Under the pieces are notes generated by a model that did no database searches, was not told the DNA's origin, and saw only the letters and a program-made list of their open reading frames with translations. From the NCBI GenBank assembly GCA_964389805.1, contig CAYMFU010000198.1, forward strand, positions 1-5,825: a stretch of 5,825 nt of DNA, written 5' to 3'. Both the position numbers and the translations under genes were made by a program. Positions 1-5,751 of the stretch are shown here, in pieces. Each line of letters starts with the position of its first letter. The first letter of the stretch is position 1. Source of the DNA: JAGTVG01 sp964389805. GTDB taxonomy: Bacteria > Bacteroidota > Bacteroidia > Cytophagales > Cyclobacteriaceae.

Positions 1-59
1 CTCCGGGTATTGCGTTTAATATCCCGGATTAACTTTTCACTAGATTTTCTTTGTGGCAT
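1..59 (-). CDS. Probable IS3-type transposase OrfA, N-terminal fragment (cut by window edge)
   Basis: The minus strand opens with an ATG at 59-57 and stays open to the left edge, giving 19 complete codons: MPQRKSSEKLIRDIKRNTR, with a next codon starting AG (Arg or Ser). The run of basic residues and the spacing of K-x-x-x-x-x-I-K-R-x-T-R resemble the start of OrfA of IS3-family transposases, where this stretch precedes an 'RRKYS/FSAEEKI'-type helix-turn-helix that would lie outside the window. OrfA is the DNA-binding half of the transposase, normally joined to the DDE catalytic OrfB by -1 frameshifting. Upstream spacing to a possible element end near 132 fits an insertion sequence. The identification rests on recall of a short N-terminus, so another DNA-binding protein is possible. 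Confidence 0.5.
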   Translation of the reverse strand, partial: MPQRKSSEKLIRDIKRNTR

Positions 60-132
60 TTTAAAACCTTTAAATCAGAAAGTCAAAGTGATCTGATTGA
101 AAATTTTATTTAAATCCGGTATTTTCAGTACA
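60..132 (-). mobile_element. Candidate terminal region of the IS element, with a leader hairpin
   Basis: Reading the minus strand from 132, the sequence begins TGTACTGAAAATACCGG, a TG-first end resembling IS3/IS150-group termini, and reaches the transposase ATG after about 70 bases. Between them lies a perfect 7-bp inverted repeat, AATCAGA (73-79) and TCTGATT (92-98), with a 12-base loop. Hairpins at this place in insertion sequences can shield the transposase start from outside transcription. The exact end is a guess, because the other element end and the target duplication are not in view. Confidence 0.3.
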
Positions 133-166
133 CACTTGATCCTTATGCACCTCAGTATAACATCGT

Positions 167-1378
167 TTACCAGTTCAGATTTAATACTCCATATTCTGAT
201 ACTTCCACTGAGGTTCCGTATTTCCTTCCTTCCCGGTTGAGAATGACACTCAGCCACTTTGTATCCTTTTCCGAAGTTTCATTTAGCCTAAACTTCTTTA
301 TCTGCAAGGGTATCATTTGAAGTTTAACAAGCTTACCTGTTTCTGCATCGATATCTGCAAAATACATCAGGGTCAGATCATCCCTGAACGATTCGTAACC
401 GCTGATCCCTTCATAATCATTGATAAAATCACCGCAACCATATAAAATCAGTCGGTTTCGGTACACTTCAATCCCCAGGATGTGATGTGATGAATGACCA
501 TGGATTAGATCCGCACCGGCGATATCGATTAAATCATGTGCAAAACGGATATGTTCAGCTGGAACCTGATAGCCCCAGTTACTTCCCCAGTGAATGGAAA
601 TAATAATTATATCCCCCGGTTGTTCGGTTTCATCAAGCACCTTTTGAATTAAATATGCATTTTCCCTGCGTGGGCTAACCAGAAACACTCCCGGATCCTG
701 ATCACCGGCTTCCCAGGATTCCGGTATACCGCTATCCTTCATTCCAATGGATAAAATGATCACCCTTTTATTTTCTTGGATCTCCAGTACTGCTGGCTTC
801 CTGGCTGATCTTAAGTCTCCTCCACATCCCGAAAAACTGATACCCGTATCCCTGAGCGACTTCATCGTCTCCTTCAATCCCTCTCCATGAAAATCCAGTA
901 CATGATTGTTGGCCATTGAACAGAAATCTATGTCGGCTTTTTTCAAAACCGAAATATTTTCCGGACTCATCCGGTAATTGACTGCCTTGTTTTCCCAGAA
1001 GCGGTTGGATCGTGTAACGGCAGTCTCAAGATTAATGATTTTGAGGTCTGGTGCCATTTTTTCCCAGTATCCCAGGGCATCACCCCATATATAGAAAAAA
1101 TCCACTGGGTAAGGGATATTACCATTTACTTTTTCTGCAAGCTTTACATACCCGTTCGCACTTTTCATATACGATTCGTGAAGAACCGGGTCCCCGGGAG
1201 AAGGCAGAATCTGGTCAATACCCCGGCCGGTCATGACATCACCGCATAAAAACAATCGGATCCGGCCAGATTTACCTTCGGGAGATAAGGATCGGTAATC
1301 TAAACGATCCTCAAGCATTCTACTGCTAAACAAGATCATAACCAGGGATATCAGAATATTTATAATAATTGGATTCAT
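167..1378 (-). CDS. CapA-family (poly-gamma-glutamate synthesis type) metallophosphatase-like protein
   Basis: This 403-residue protein carries the motif set of the CapA/PgsA family, which has a calcineurin-like metallophosphatase fold: GDVMTGRG (46-53), NLETAVT (116-122), ANNHVLD (156-162), HWGSNWG (263-269), GHSSHH (294-299) and GCGDF (314-318). Asp, Asn and His residues in these motifs are the expected metal ligands. The first 18 or so residues form a hydrophobic segment without a clear cleavage site, so a membrane-anchored or exported protein is likely. Length is normal for the family and no break is seen. CapA in Bacillus belongs to the poly-gamma-glutamate complex with CapB and CapC, but neither is present here, and stand-alone members have no settled reaction. 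The ATG at 1378 is chosen because it starts the hydrophobic segment; no ribosome site is evident. It is divergent from the amidase, and a probable insertion sequence ends about 35 bases after its stop. Confidence 0.9.
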   Translation of the reverse strand: MNPIIINILISLVMILFSSRMLEDRLDYRSLSPEGKSGRIRLFLCGDVMTGRGIDQILPSPGDPVLHESYMKSANGYVKLAEKVNGNIPYPVDFFYIWGDALGYWEKMAPDLKIINLETAVTRSNRFWENKAVNYRMSPENISVLKKADIDFCSMANNHVLDFHGEGLKETMKSLRDTGISFSGCGGDLRSARKPAVLEIQENKRVIILSIGMKDSGIPESWEAGDQDPGVFLVSPRRENAYLIQKVLDETEQPGDIIIISIHWGSNWGYQVPAEHIRFAHDLIDIAGADLIHGHSSHHILGIEVYRNRLILYGCGDFINDYEGISGYESFRDDLTLMYFADIDAETGKLVKLQMIPLQIKKFRLNETSEKDTKWLSVILNREGRKYGTSVEVSEYGVLNLNW

Positions 1379-1527
1379 TCTGATCTATCGCTTTATCCTG
1401 ATTCATTTGTAACAATAATGTAGTGAAATTCCATTACAAAGGCTAATCTTTGATTAAAGCTTGATAGAAAATATAAATTAAGTTTCAATTAAAAATCCGT
1501 CTGTTACGGACTACCCAGGAGCATGGT

Positions 1528-1568
1528 TTTAAAATTAAAACTTTCAACTATAGTTGATCAATTTTAAA
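1528..1568. repeat. Nested palindrome in the divergent intergenic region
   Basis: A perfect 14-bp palindrome, TCAACTATAGTTGA (1544-1557), sits inside a second exact inverted repeat with 9-bp arms, TTTAAAATT (1528-1536) and AATTTTAAA (1560-1568). The arrangement could be a binding site for a dimeric regulator or an extrudable cruciform. The sequence is seen directly; the function is inferred. Confidence 0.35.
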
Positions 1569-1676
1569 TAAAGCTTTAAGGGTGATTGGTATACTTAAAG
1601 ATATAATATTTACCTCCCAACCTCAGGTTTTAAAGTCTGCGGTTATGGGAAATAAACAATCCGTTTTATGATAATC

Positions 1677-1697
1677 TATTTGATATTTGGTCAAATA
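1677..1697. promoter_or_regulatory. Operator-like triple heptad upstream of the amidase
   Basis: Three adjacent 7-base units read TATTTGA, TATTTGG, TCAAATA. The first and third are exact inverted copies and the second is a one-mismatch direct copy of the first. It lies about 145 bases before the amidase start. Repeated half-sites of this sort suit a regulator that binds DNA as a dimer or tandem dimers, but no regulator gene is in the window and no promoter is confidently placed nearby. Confidence 0.25.
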
Positions 1698-1842
1698 ATC
1701 AATATATTCCTTAGTGCTAATCAAGAGATAAAACAGAAAATATACTGACAGAGAAGATGGTATTGAAACCTGTATAATTTGAATAATTATGACAACGATC
1801 TTGTAAATTTCATTTGAATAATCATTTATATAATTATCCTAC

Positions 1843-3435
1843 ATGAAAAATTCTATAAATCGAAGATCTTTCCTCCAGAAAACTACCCTACTGGTATCAG
1901 CTGTTTCTTTCAATTCATCCCTTTCCAATGGGATGTTCGGAGGTGACACGAATGTCAGGGATTCAGAGATCCCTTTCCTGGGGGCTACAGAAATAGTCGA
2001 TCTGATACTGGGAAAAAAAATATCATCGGTTGAATTGACCCGGTTGATGCTTTCCAGGATAACTGAAATAGATAAAAAAATCAATGCCATCAATGTATTG
2101 ATGGAAGAGGAGGCCCTGACAAATGCCAGGAAGGCTGATGAAATGCTATCCCGGGGGGAAATCCTGGGTCCTCTACATGGTGTTCCCATCACGATCAAGG
2201 ATTCTTTCCGTATTAAAGGGGTTGTGACCACTGCCGGGAATCCAGTGCTTAAAGACTATGTTCCAGAATATGATGCAGTCTCAGTTGCCCGTTTGAAAAA
2301 AGCCGGTGCCATTATTTTAGGTAATACCAATGTACCATATATGTTGGACGACCATCAGAGTTTCAATGATATTTATGGGAGGACGCTGAATCCCTGGGAC
2401 CTGAAACGTTCTCCAGGCGGTTCTACAGGAGGTGGAGCAGCAGCACTGGCAGCCGGACTCAGTTTTCTTAGTCTTGGTAGTGATACAGCGGGTTCAATTC
2501 GTATTCCATCTCATTTTTGTGGCGTTTTCGGTCATAAACCCACAATTGACCTGGTCCCTAAAAAAGGTCAGATCCCACCTCTTCCCGGCTCTTTGCCTTA
2601 TAAGTCGAATGGATTATCGGTGGCGGGTCCCTTAGCCAGGCGTGCAGAGGATCTGAAATTATTGATGGAAATCTGTGGAGGGCCTCTTGACCCAGATACT
2701 ATCGCGTACTCCTGGAAATTACCCGAGGTCAGAAAATCTAACCTGAAGGATTTCCGGATCAAATATGTAATGGATGATCCTCTATGCCCCGTTTCCTCGG
2801 AGATCAAACCTATTATGGATTCAGCTTTGAGTAAATTCAGAAAGGCAGAACTTAACATGGAAGAAGGTTGGCCGGATACCATCGATCGCGAGGAACAATA
2901 TCATAATTATATTTATTTACTGCATGCTTATGTATCGGGTGGTGCCCCGGATAGTGAAATCGAAAGTTTGCGCGCACTAGCTGGAAGTGATGATAAAAGT
3001 TTGAATAAAATCAGGGCAAAGGCCTTCACCAATAGGCATAAATACTTTCAACAACAGGAATCCAGACGCCTGAAAGCAAGGGAAGACTGGCAGAAATATT
3101 TCAGGGAATACGATGCGTTTGTTCTACCAGTTGCTTTTGTACCAGCTTTTTCGCACATCGAAAAACCATGGTACCCGAATAATCCTGATCCTGCCAAAAG
3201 AAGAATATTAAATACACCGGAAGGTGAAAGGGATTATGATGATTTACTTTTCTGGATCTCCTTTGCCACCCTAACGGGATTGCCTGCTACTGTATTCCCT
3301 ATTGGTCTCACAGACACAGGCCTACCCGTTGGGTTGCAAATAATCGGTCCTTTTCTTGAAGATGCTACTCCTATATATTTGGCGGGGAAGCTTTCTGAAA
3401 TTGCGGGAGGGATCCGGCAGCCGGAAGGATATTAA
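1843..3435 (+). CDS. Exported amidase-signature (AS) family hydrolase
   Basis: This 530-residue protein belongs to the amidase-signature family, serine hydrolases that cleave carboxylic amide bonds. The Ser-cisSer-Lys triad is complete: K119 in GVPITIKD, S194 in SPGGSTGG and S218 in GSDTAGSIRIP. The intervals (75 and 24 residues) match those I recall for fatty acid amide hydrolase (K142, S217, S241). The usual second serine of GGSSGG is threonine (T195). The C-terminal TGLPA...GLPVGLQIIGP segment (about 477-505) is also typical. The N-terminus has a twin-arginine pattern, NRRSFLQK (residues 6-13), followed by a mildly hydrophobic stretch to about residue 28, so Tat export folded to the periplasm is likely. 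That, the length and the lack of GatB/GatC argue against a GatA role in Gln-tRNA formation. The ATG at 1843 is chosen because it begins the signal peptide. The substrate is unknown; peptide amides, N-acyl amino acids or amides from degradation are all possible. Confidence 0.92.
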   Translation: MKNSINRRSFLQKTTLLVSAVSFNSSLSNGMFGGDTNVRDSEIPFLGATEIVDLILGKKISSVELTRLMLSRITEIDKKINAINVLMEEEALTNARKADEMLSRGEILGPLHGVPITIKDSFRIKGVVTTAGNPVLKDYVPEYDAVSVARLKKAGAIILGNTNVPYMLDDHQSFNDIYGRTLNPWDLKRSPGGSTGGGAAALAAGLSFLSLGSDTAGSIRIPSHFCGVFGHKPTIDLVPKKGQIPPLPGSLPYKSNGLSVAGPLARRAEDLKLLMEICGGPLDPDTIAYSWKLPEVRKSNLKDFRIKYVMDDPLCPVSSEIKPIMDSALSKFRKAELNMEEGWPDTIDREEQYHNYIYLLHAYVSGGAPDSEIESLRALAGSDDKSLNKIRAKAFTNRHKYFQQQESRRLKAREDWQKYFREYDAFVLPVAFVPAFSHIEKPWYPNNPDPAKRRILNTPEGERDYDDLLFWISFATLTGLPATVFPIGLTDTGLPVGLQIIGPFLEDATPIYLAGKLSEIAGGIRQPEGY

Positions 3436-3788
3436 GCAGGAATCGAAGCCTGATATCGTAGGGATATCAAGTTCAAAAAACATATAATATCTACAATCAA
3501 GACATTTGATAAATAAAACCATTTGAACAGGGTCAGGATCAGCTATCTTTCTATTCCGGTATAAATATCCATCTCGAGAGGAAAAGCCGTCATGTGCACA
3601 ACTATCTTTCCAATAAATTATTAAATCATGTTCAATCCAAAAATAAGAAATCCCCATCAGCGCAGTGAGGGTATGCCAGCTATGTGATGTCGACTATCGA
3701 AGGTATTCATGCAAACAAGGATGAATTACTCGATATGGCTATGTAGGTAATTTTGGACGAATAGAATATTTCAGGGTGAAATAATTTA
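3436..3788. other. Gene-free stretch after the amidase, with short coding-like fragments
   Basis: I find no gene I can defend here. A 7-bp inverted repeat TGATATC/GATATCA (3451-3457, 3463-3469) follows the amidase stop by 15 bases but lacks a T-run, so it is at best a weak terminator. Two plus-strand stretches between stops look protein-like: 3513-3668 (about 51 codons, no ATG near its start) and 3669-3746 (25 codons then TAG, containing MSTIEGIHANKDELLDMAM). They could be worn-down remains of former genes. Antisense open frames over this area look like chance frames. Confidence 0.45.
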
Positions 3789-3950
3789 TGAAACATCACA
3801 TAAAATTCAAAGATTAATATACAGTCTATAGGTTACTTTTAATTTTAGCCTATTCCCGCTTTAGTTTTCATTCCGGTGAGCGGGAATTTTCTTTTTGGAG
3901 AGCGCTGGAACTAATATTTTTCATTACCTGTTTTCTATATATTAACCACC
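3789..3950 (+). repeat. Duplicated leader element, copy 1
   Basis: About 160 bases upstream of the paralog pair match, with substitutions and small gaps, the stretch at 5071-5228 upstream of the lipocalin-like gene. Shared blocks in order are ACATAAAATTCAAAGATTAATA versus its copy at 5079-5100 (18 of 22 identical by hand), a hairpin, a GGAACT block followed by T-rich sequence, CTGTTTTC, and the 9-mer TTAACCACC (3942-3950). The order and spacing are kept and the matches continue past the hairpin almost to the start codon, which suggests a 5' regulatory region and not only an upstream terminator. The left limit is approximate. Confidence 0.65.
3852..3896 (+). terminator. Hairpin plus T-run in leader copy 1 (terminator or attenuator)
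   Basis: ATTCCCGCT (3852-3860) and AGCGGGAAT (3879-3887) form a perfect 9-bp stem with an 18-base loop, followed by TTTCTTTTT (3888-3896). This has the form of an intrinsic terminator on the plus strand. It ends 93 bases before the start codon at 3981 and lies 416 bases beyond the amidase stop. If transcription begins upstream of it, it would act as an attenuator for the genes that follow; if it begins downstream, it insulates them. Confidence 0.5.
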
Positions 3951-3980
3951 AAATAAATAAAAGCATTAAATCTTCTAGCC

Positions 3981-4559
3981 ATGGTAAGATTTACATTTAA
4001 ATACCTCAAACCAATTGCTCTATTTTTATCCATTACATTTCTGTTTCAATGTTGTAAGATATATGATAAAAAACCTGTAACAATAGAACAGGCAATGAGT
4101 GAAAATCGGATAAAAATTATAACTAAAGATGGCAGAGAATATATTTTTGATAAAATCTATTATAAAAATGATAGCCTATTATATGGATTAATGAGAAAAA
4201 AAACATCTGATACTAAAGAAATAATAATTCCAAAAGATCAGATTAAAGAACAAATATATGAAGATGGAACAGACACATTTATAACAGTGGATGCAAAGAA
4301 GTATAATTTTGAATCTTTTTACTTTAAAAATGATACACTATACGGATTACATAAAGGCAGACTAGGGGAGGAAATATTAATATCAACCGAATCCATTAAA
4401 GAAATATACATCTATAATCAAAAGAAAAGTAGAACAGGAACTGCCTTTTTAGTAATAGGTGGTGTAGTGGGTGCATGGGCTTTAACTGTTTTTGTTATGT
4501 GGATTATTATTATGATAGACTGCGGAAATCGTAGTGCTGATAATTCTTGTTGGGAATGA
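3981..4559 (+). CDS. Membrane/lipoprotein of unknown function, paralog 1 (two repeat domains)
   Basis: I do not recognise a named family; small proteins of this shape occur in Bacteroidota. The 192-residue product has an N-terminal hydrophobic segment ending in LFQCCK; by analogy with the common Bacteroidota L-Q-S-C-K pattern, C25 is the likelier lipidated residue, C24 the alternative. A PVTIEQAM block (32-39) follows. Two related beta-rich units come next, about 43-93 and 99-144, each built as a KIIT/TVD strand, an F-D/E-x-x-Y-x-KND-x-LYGL hairpin, and an I-x-x-I-K-E-x-I-Y end. A strongly hydrophobic segment (about 154-178) and a short Cys-containing tail close it. Unit B aligns with unit A and with the single unit of the next gene, so an internal duplication is likely. 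The DNA is AT-rich compared with the amidase. The ATG at 3981 begins the signal segment; no ribosome site is visible. It probably forms an operon with the next gene 21 bases on. Confidence 0.8.
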   Translation: MVRFTFKYLKPIALFLSITFLFQCCKIYDKKPVTIEQAMSENRIKIITKDGREYIFDKIYYKNDSLLYGLMRKKTSDTKEIIIPKDQIKEQIYEDGTDTFITVDAKKYNFESFYFKNDTLYGLHKGRLGEEILISTESIKEIYIYNQKKSRTGTAFLVIGGVVGAWALTVFVMWIIIMIDCGNRSADNSCWE

Positions 4560-4580
4560 AATTGAATAAAACAAATTCTT

Positions 4581-4973
4581 ATGATAAGAATTACATGCAA
4601 ATATTTAAAACCGGTTGCTTTATTTCTTTCTATAGTGGTTCTGTTTCAATGTTGTAAAGTCTATTATAAGGAACCCGTATCTGTTGATGAAGCTATGAAT
4701 AATAAGCTTAAAAGGGTAAAAATTATTACTATTGACGACCGAGAACTAGAATTTGATTCCATTTATTATAAGAATGATAAACTCTATGGCTTGCTAAGAG
4801 CAAAAAAAGGGAAATCAGAGGTACCCATAAAAGAAGAATCTATTAAAGAAATATACTTTTTGAATCCCAATAAAAGTGCAGGGTTTACCTTATTAATGAT
4901 TTTTGGGATACCTCTTGGGATTATAGGTATAATGTATTTAGTAGCAATATCCGATGGAGATCTTTTTAATTAA
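4581..4973 (+). CDS. Membrane/lipoprotein of unknown function, paralog 2 (one repeat domain)
   Basis: This 130-residue protein is a paralog of the preceding gene, not of a family I can name. The first 40 residues align without gaps: KYLKP...ALFLS...LFQCCK, then a conserved E/D-x-A-M block (37-39). The ATGs are exactly 600 bases apart, and a 19-base identical run covers the Cys-Cys region (4039-4057 and 4639-4657). It has only one repeat unit (about 45-93, with FDSIYYKNDKLYGLLR and ESIKEIYF), then a hydrophobic segment (about 99-122) and a short tail. As in paralog 1, a lipobox-like Cys-Cys at 24-25 is combined with a C-terminal membrane segment. The 21-base gap and same strand argue for co-transcription. 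The ATG at 4581 matches the paralog start. A role in the envelope is likely, the function unknown. Confidence 0.8.
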   Translation: MIRITCKYLKPVALFLSIVVLFQCCKVYYKEPVSVDEAMNNKLKRVKIITIDDRELEFDSIYYKNDKLYGLLRAKKGKSEVPIKEESIKEIYFLNPNKSAGFTLLMIFGIPLGIIGIMYLVAISDGDLFN

Positions 4974-5070
4974 TCCCTCAATACTGCCATTCCCCTTTAC
5001 TGAATTTTTGTCAGTCGGTTAAACACACAACTTCTGGACAATACCAAAATCCTAACAAGGTATGGCTCAG

Positions 5071-5228
5071 TGAAAGCAGATAATATTTAAAGGTTAATAG
5101 ATGATATTTGAGATTCTTTTTATTTAGTCTATATCCTCTCTGGTTATTCTTCTTCGCCAGGGGGGTATTTTTCTGGGAAAGAACGGAACTTTTATTTTTT
5201 ACTATCTGTTTTCAAAGTATTAACCACC
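5071..5228 (+). repeat. Duplicated leader element, copy 2
   Basis: This is the diverged partner of the element at 3789-3950. It holds the AAAGGTTAATA block (5090-5100), a hairpin at 5135-5165, GGAACT followed by a T-rich stretch, CTGTTTTC, and the identical 9-mer TTAACCACC (5220-5228), 17 bases before the start codon at 5246. It occupies most of the 272-base gap after paralog 2. Before it, 4974-5070 shows nothing beyond a weak 5-bp inverted repeat (ACTGA at 4999-5003, TCAGT at 5011-5015). Confidence 0.65.
5135..5172 (+). terminator. Hairpin plus T-run in leader copy 2 (terminator or attenuator)
   Basis: CCTCTCTGG (5135-5143) pairs with CCAGGGGGG (5157-5165) over 9 bp, using two G-U pairs, around a 13-base loop. 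TATTTTT follows (5166-5172). The stem sequence is different from that of copy 1 at 3852-3887 while the stem length and the T-run are kept. The two G-U pairs form only in plus-strand RNA; the opposite strand would have A-C mismatches, which supports function in the plus-strand transcript. Confidence 0.5.
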
Positions 5229-5245
5229 TTTAAAACTAAAATACA

Positions 5246-5704
5246 ATGAAAAATTTACTTTTAGCATTCTTAACACTATTTCTGTGCGTTGCTTGTAATC
5301 AAAAAACAGACACCTCAGTACAAAGTGAAATAATTGAACCTGTCGAACCTATGGAAGGAGTATGGGAACAGACTAAGACTTATACTGTTTGGAAAGGCGA
5401 TACCCTAAACTTTCAAGATAGCATATCTTCGCATAAAATATATCTTGATGGATATATAATGTGGAACTCGGATCCGGCTCCAGATTCTACTGAATGGCAC
5501 GCATTTGGTACTTATAGGTATGACAATGGTGTTCTTACTGAAAAGCTAACATCAATGTCAATGCCTATGAAGAGCGCAATGGGAACAGATGATGAAGCAA
5601 TTCTTAAAATTGATCTTGATGAGGATACTTTCAAACAAACAATAGAAGGAATATATAATGATACTACTTATTATATGATTGAGCATTTCAAGAGACTTAA
5701 ATAG
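5246..5704 (+). CDS. Small lipoprotein with lipocalin-like domain
   Basis: The 152-residue product starts with a lipoprotein signal peptide: a hydrophobic core (L4-L13) and CVAC with C17 as the likely lipidated cysteine. A short acidic linker leads into a beta-rich domain: GVWE (38-41), HKIYLDGYIMW (63-73), TEWHAFGTYRYDNGVLTE (82-99), LDEDTFKQTI (124-133) and the end EHFKRLK (146-152). This order, a GxW-type first strand, a K-x-Y-x-x-G-x-x-M-W strand, a G-x-Y-x-x-x-x-G-V-L-T-E hairpin and a closing strand, resembles the lipocalin-like small lipoproteins common in Bacteroidota. Such barrels may bind small hydrophobic ligands, but no ligand is known. The start is set by the signal peptide; the A-rich upstream sequence without a Shine-Dalgarno motif is normal for the phylum. 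It is preceded by leader copy 2 and followed by a terminator. Confidence 0.8.
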   Translation: MKNLLLAFLTLFLCVACNQKTDTSVQSEIIEPVEPMEGVWEQTKTYTVWKGDTLNFQDSISSHKIYLDGYIMWNSDPAPDSTEWHAFGTYRYDNGVLTEKLTSMSMPMKSAMGTDDEAILKIDLDEDTFKQTIEGIYNDTTYYMIEHFKRLK

Positions 5705-5718
5705 GATAGTAACCATTC

Positions 5719-5746
5719 AAAACCCTCCAGAAATGTTGGGGTTTTT
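5719..5746 (+). terminator. Intrinsic terminator of the lipocalin-like gene
   Basis: AAAACCC (5719-5725) pairs with GGGTTTT (5739-5745), with a T-run at 5742-5746 and extra C-A/T-G pairs possible inside the loop. It begins 14 bases after the stop codon and is correctly oriented for the plus strand. Confidence 0.6.
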
Positions 5747-5751
5747 ACATT

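Larger units (their letters stand above)
1379..1842. other. Divergent intergenic region, no gene seen, several inverted repeats
   Basis: These 464 bases lie between the outward-reading CapA-like and amidase genes, so promoters for both should be here. I see no convincing open frame and no confident Bacteroidota promoter (TTG plus TAnnTTTG at 19-21 spacing). The region holds an unusual number of short exact inverted repeats: TTTGTAA/TTACAAA (1406-1412, 1434-1440), TCCGT/ACGGA (1496-1500, 1506-1510), a nested palindrome at 1528-1568, CTTTAAG/CTTAAAG (1574-1580, 1594-1600) and a TATTTGA triplet at 1677-1697. Some repeats of this size are expected by chance in AT-rich DNA. Confidence 0.6.

Noticed and set aside
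75..257. 60-codon minus-strand frame over the CapA-like 3' end
   Set aside because: It overlaps the real gene out of frame and runs into the presumed IS end; no family resemblance.
167..1378. Part of a poly-gamma-glutamate capsule operon
   Set aside because: No CapB- or CapC-like gene is nearby; the family name alone does not show capsule synthesis.
1839..2231. 130-codon minus-strand open frame opposite the amidase N-terminal half
   Set aside because: It lies wholly within a gene with complete family motifs on the other strand and its translation resembles no protein family.
2432..2882. Shorter open frames within the amidase on both strands
   Set aside because: They are out-of-frame readings of a well-supported gene with no features of their own.
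1843..3435. GatA subunit of the tRNA amidotransferase
   Set aside because: The N-terminal twin-arginine signal points to export, GatB and GatC are absent, and the length exceeds that usual for GatA.
3322..3657. 111-codon minus-strand open frame overlapping the amidase 3' end
   Set aside because: About a third of it is antisense to conserved amidase sequence, and the rest shows no recognisable domain or signal; it is most likely a chance frame.
3942..3950. TTAACCACC as a ribosome binding site
   Set aside because: It is not complementary to the 16S rRNA 3' end and lies 30 and 17 bases from the two start codons, which is too far and too variable.
4141..4360. MORN-type repeats suggested by YYKND-x-LYGL
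   Set aside because: The spacing and the glycine/tryptophan pattern of MORN motifs are missing, and only one or two units occur.
3789..5228. Integron cassette array with attC sites between the small genes
   Set aside because: I could not find paired RYYYAAC and GTTRRRY core sites flanking the hairpins, and the repeated elements precede genes without being placed at their ends in attC form.
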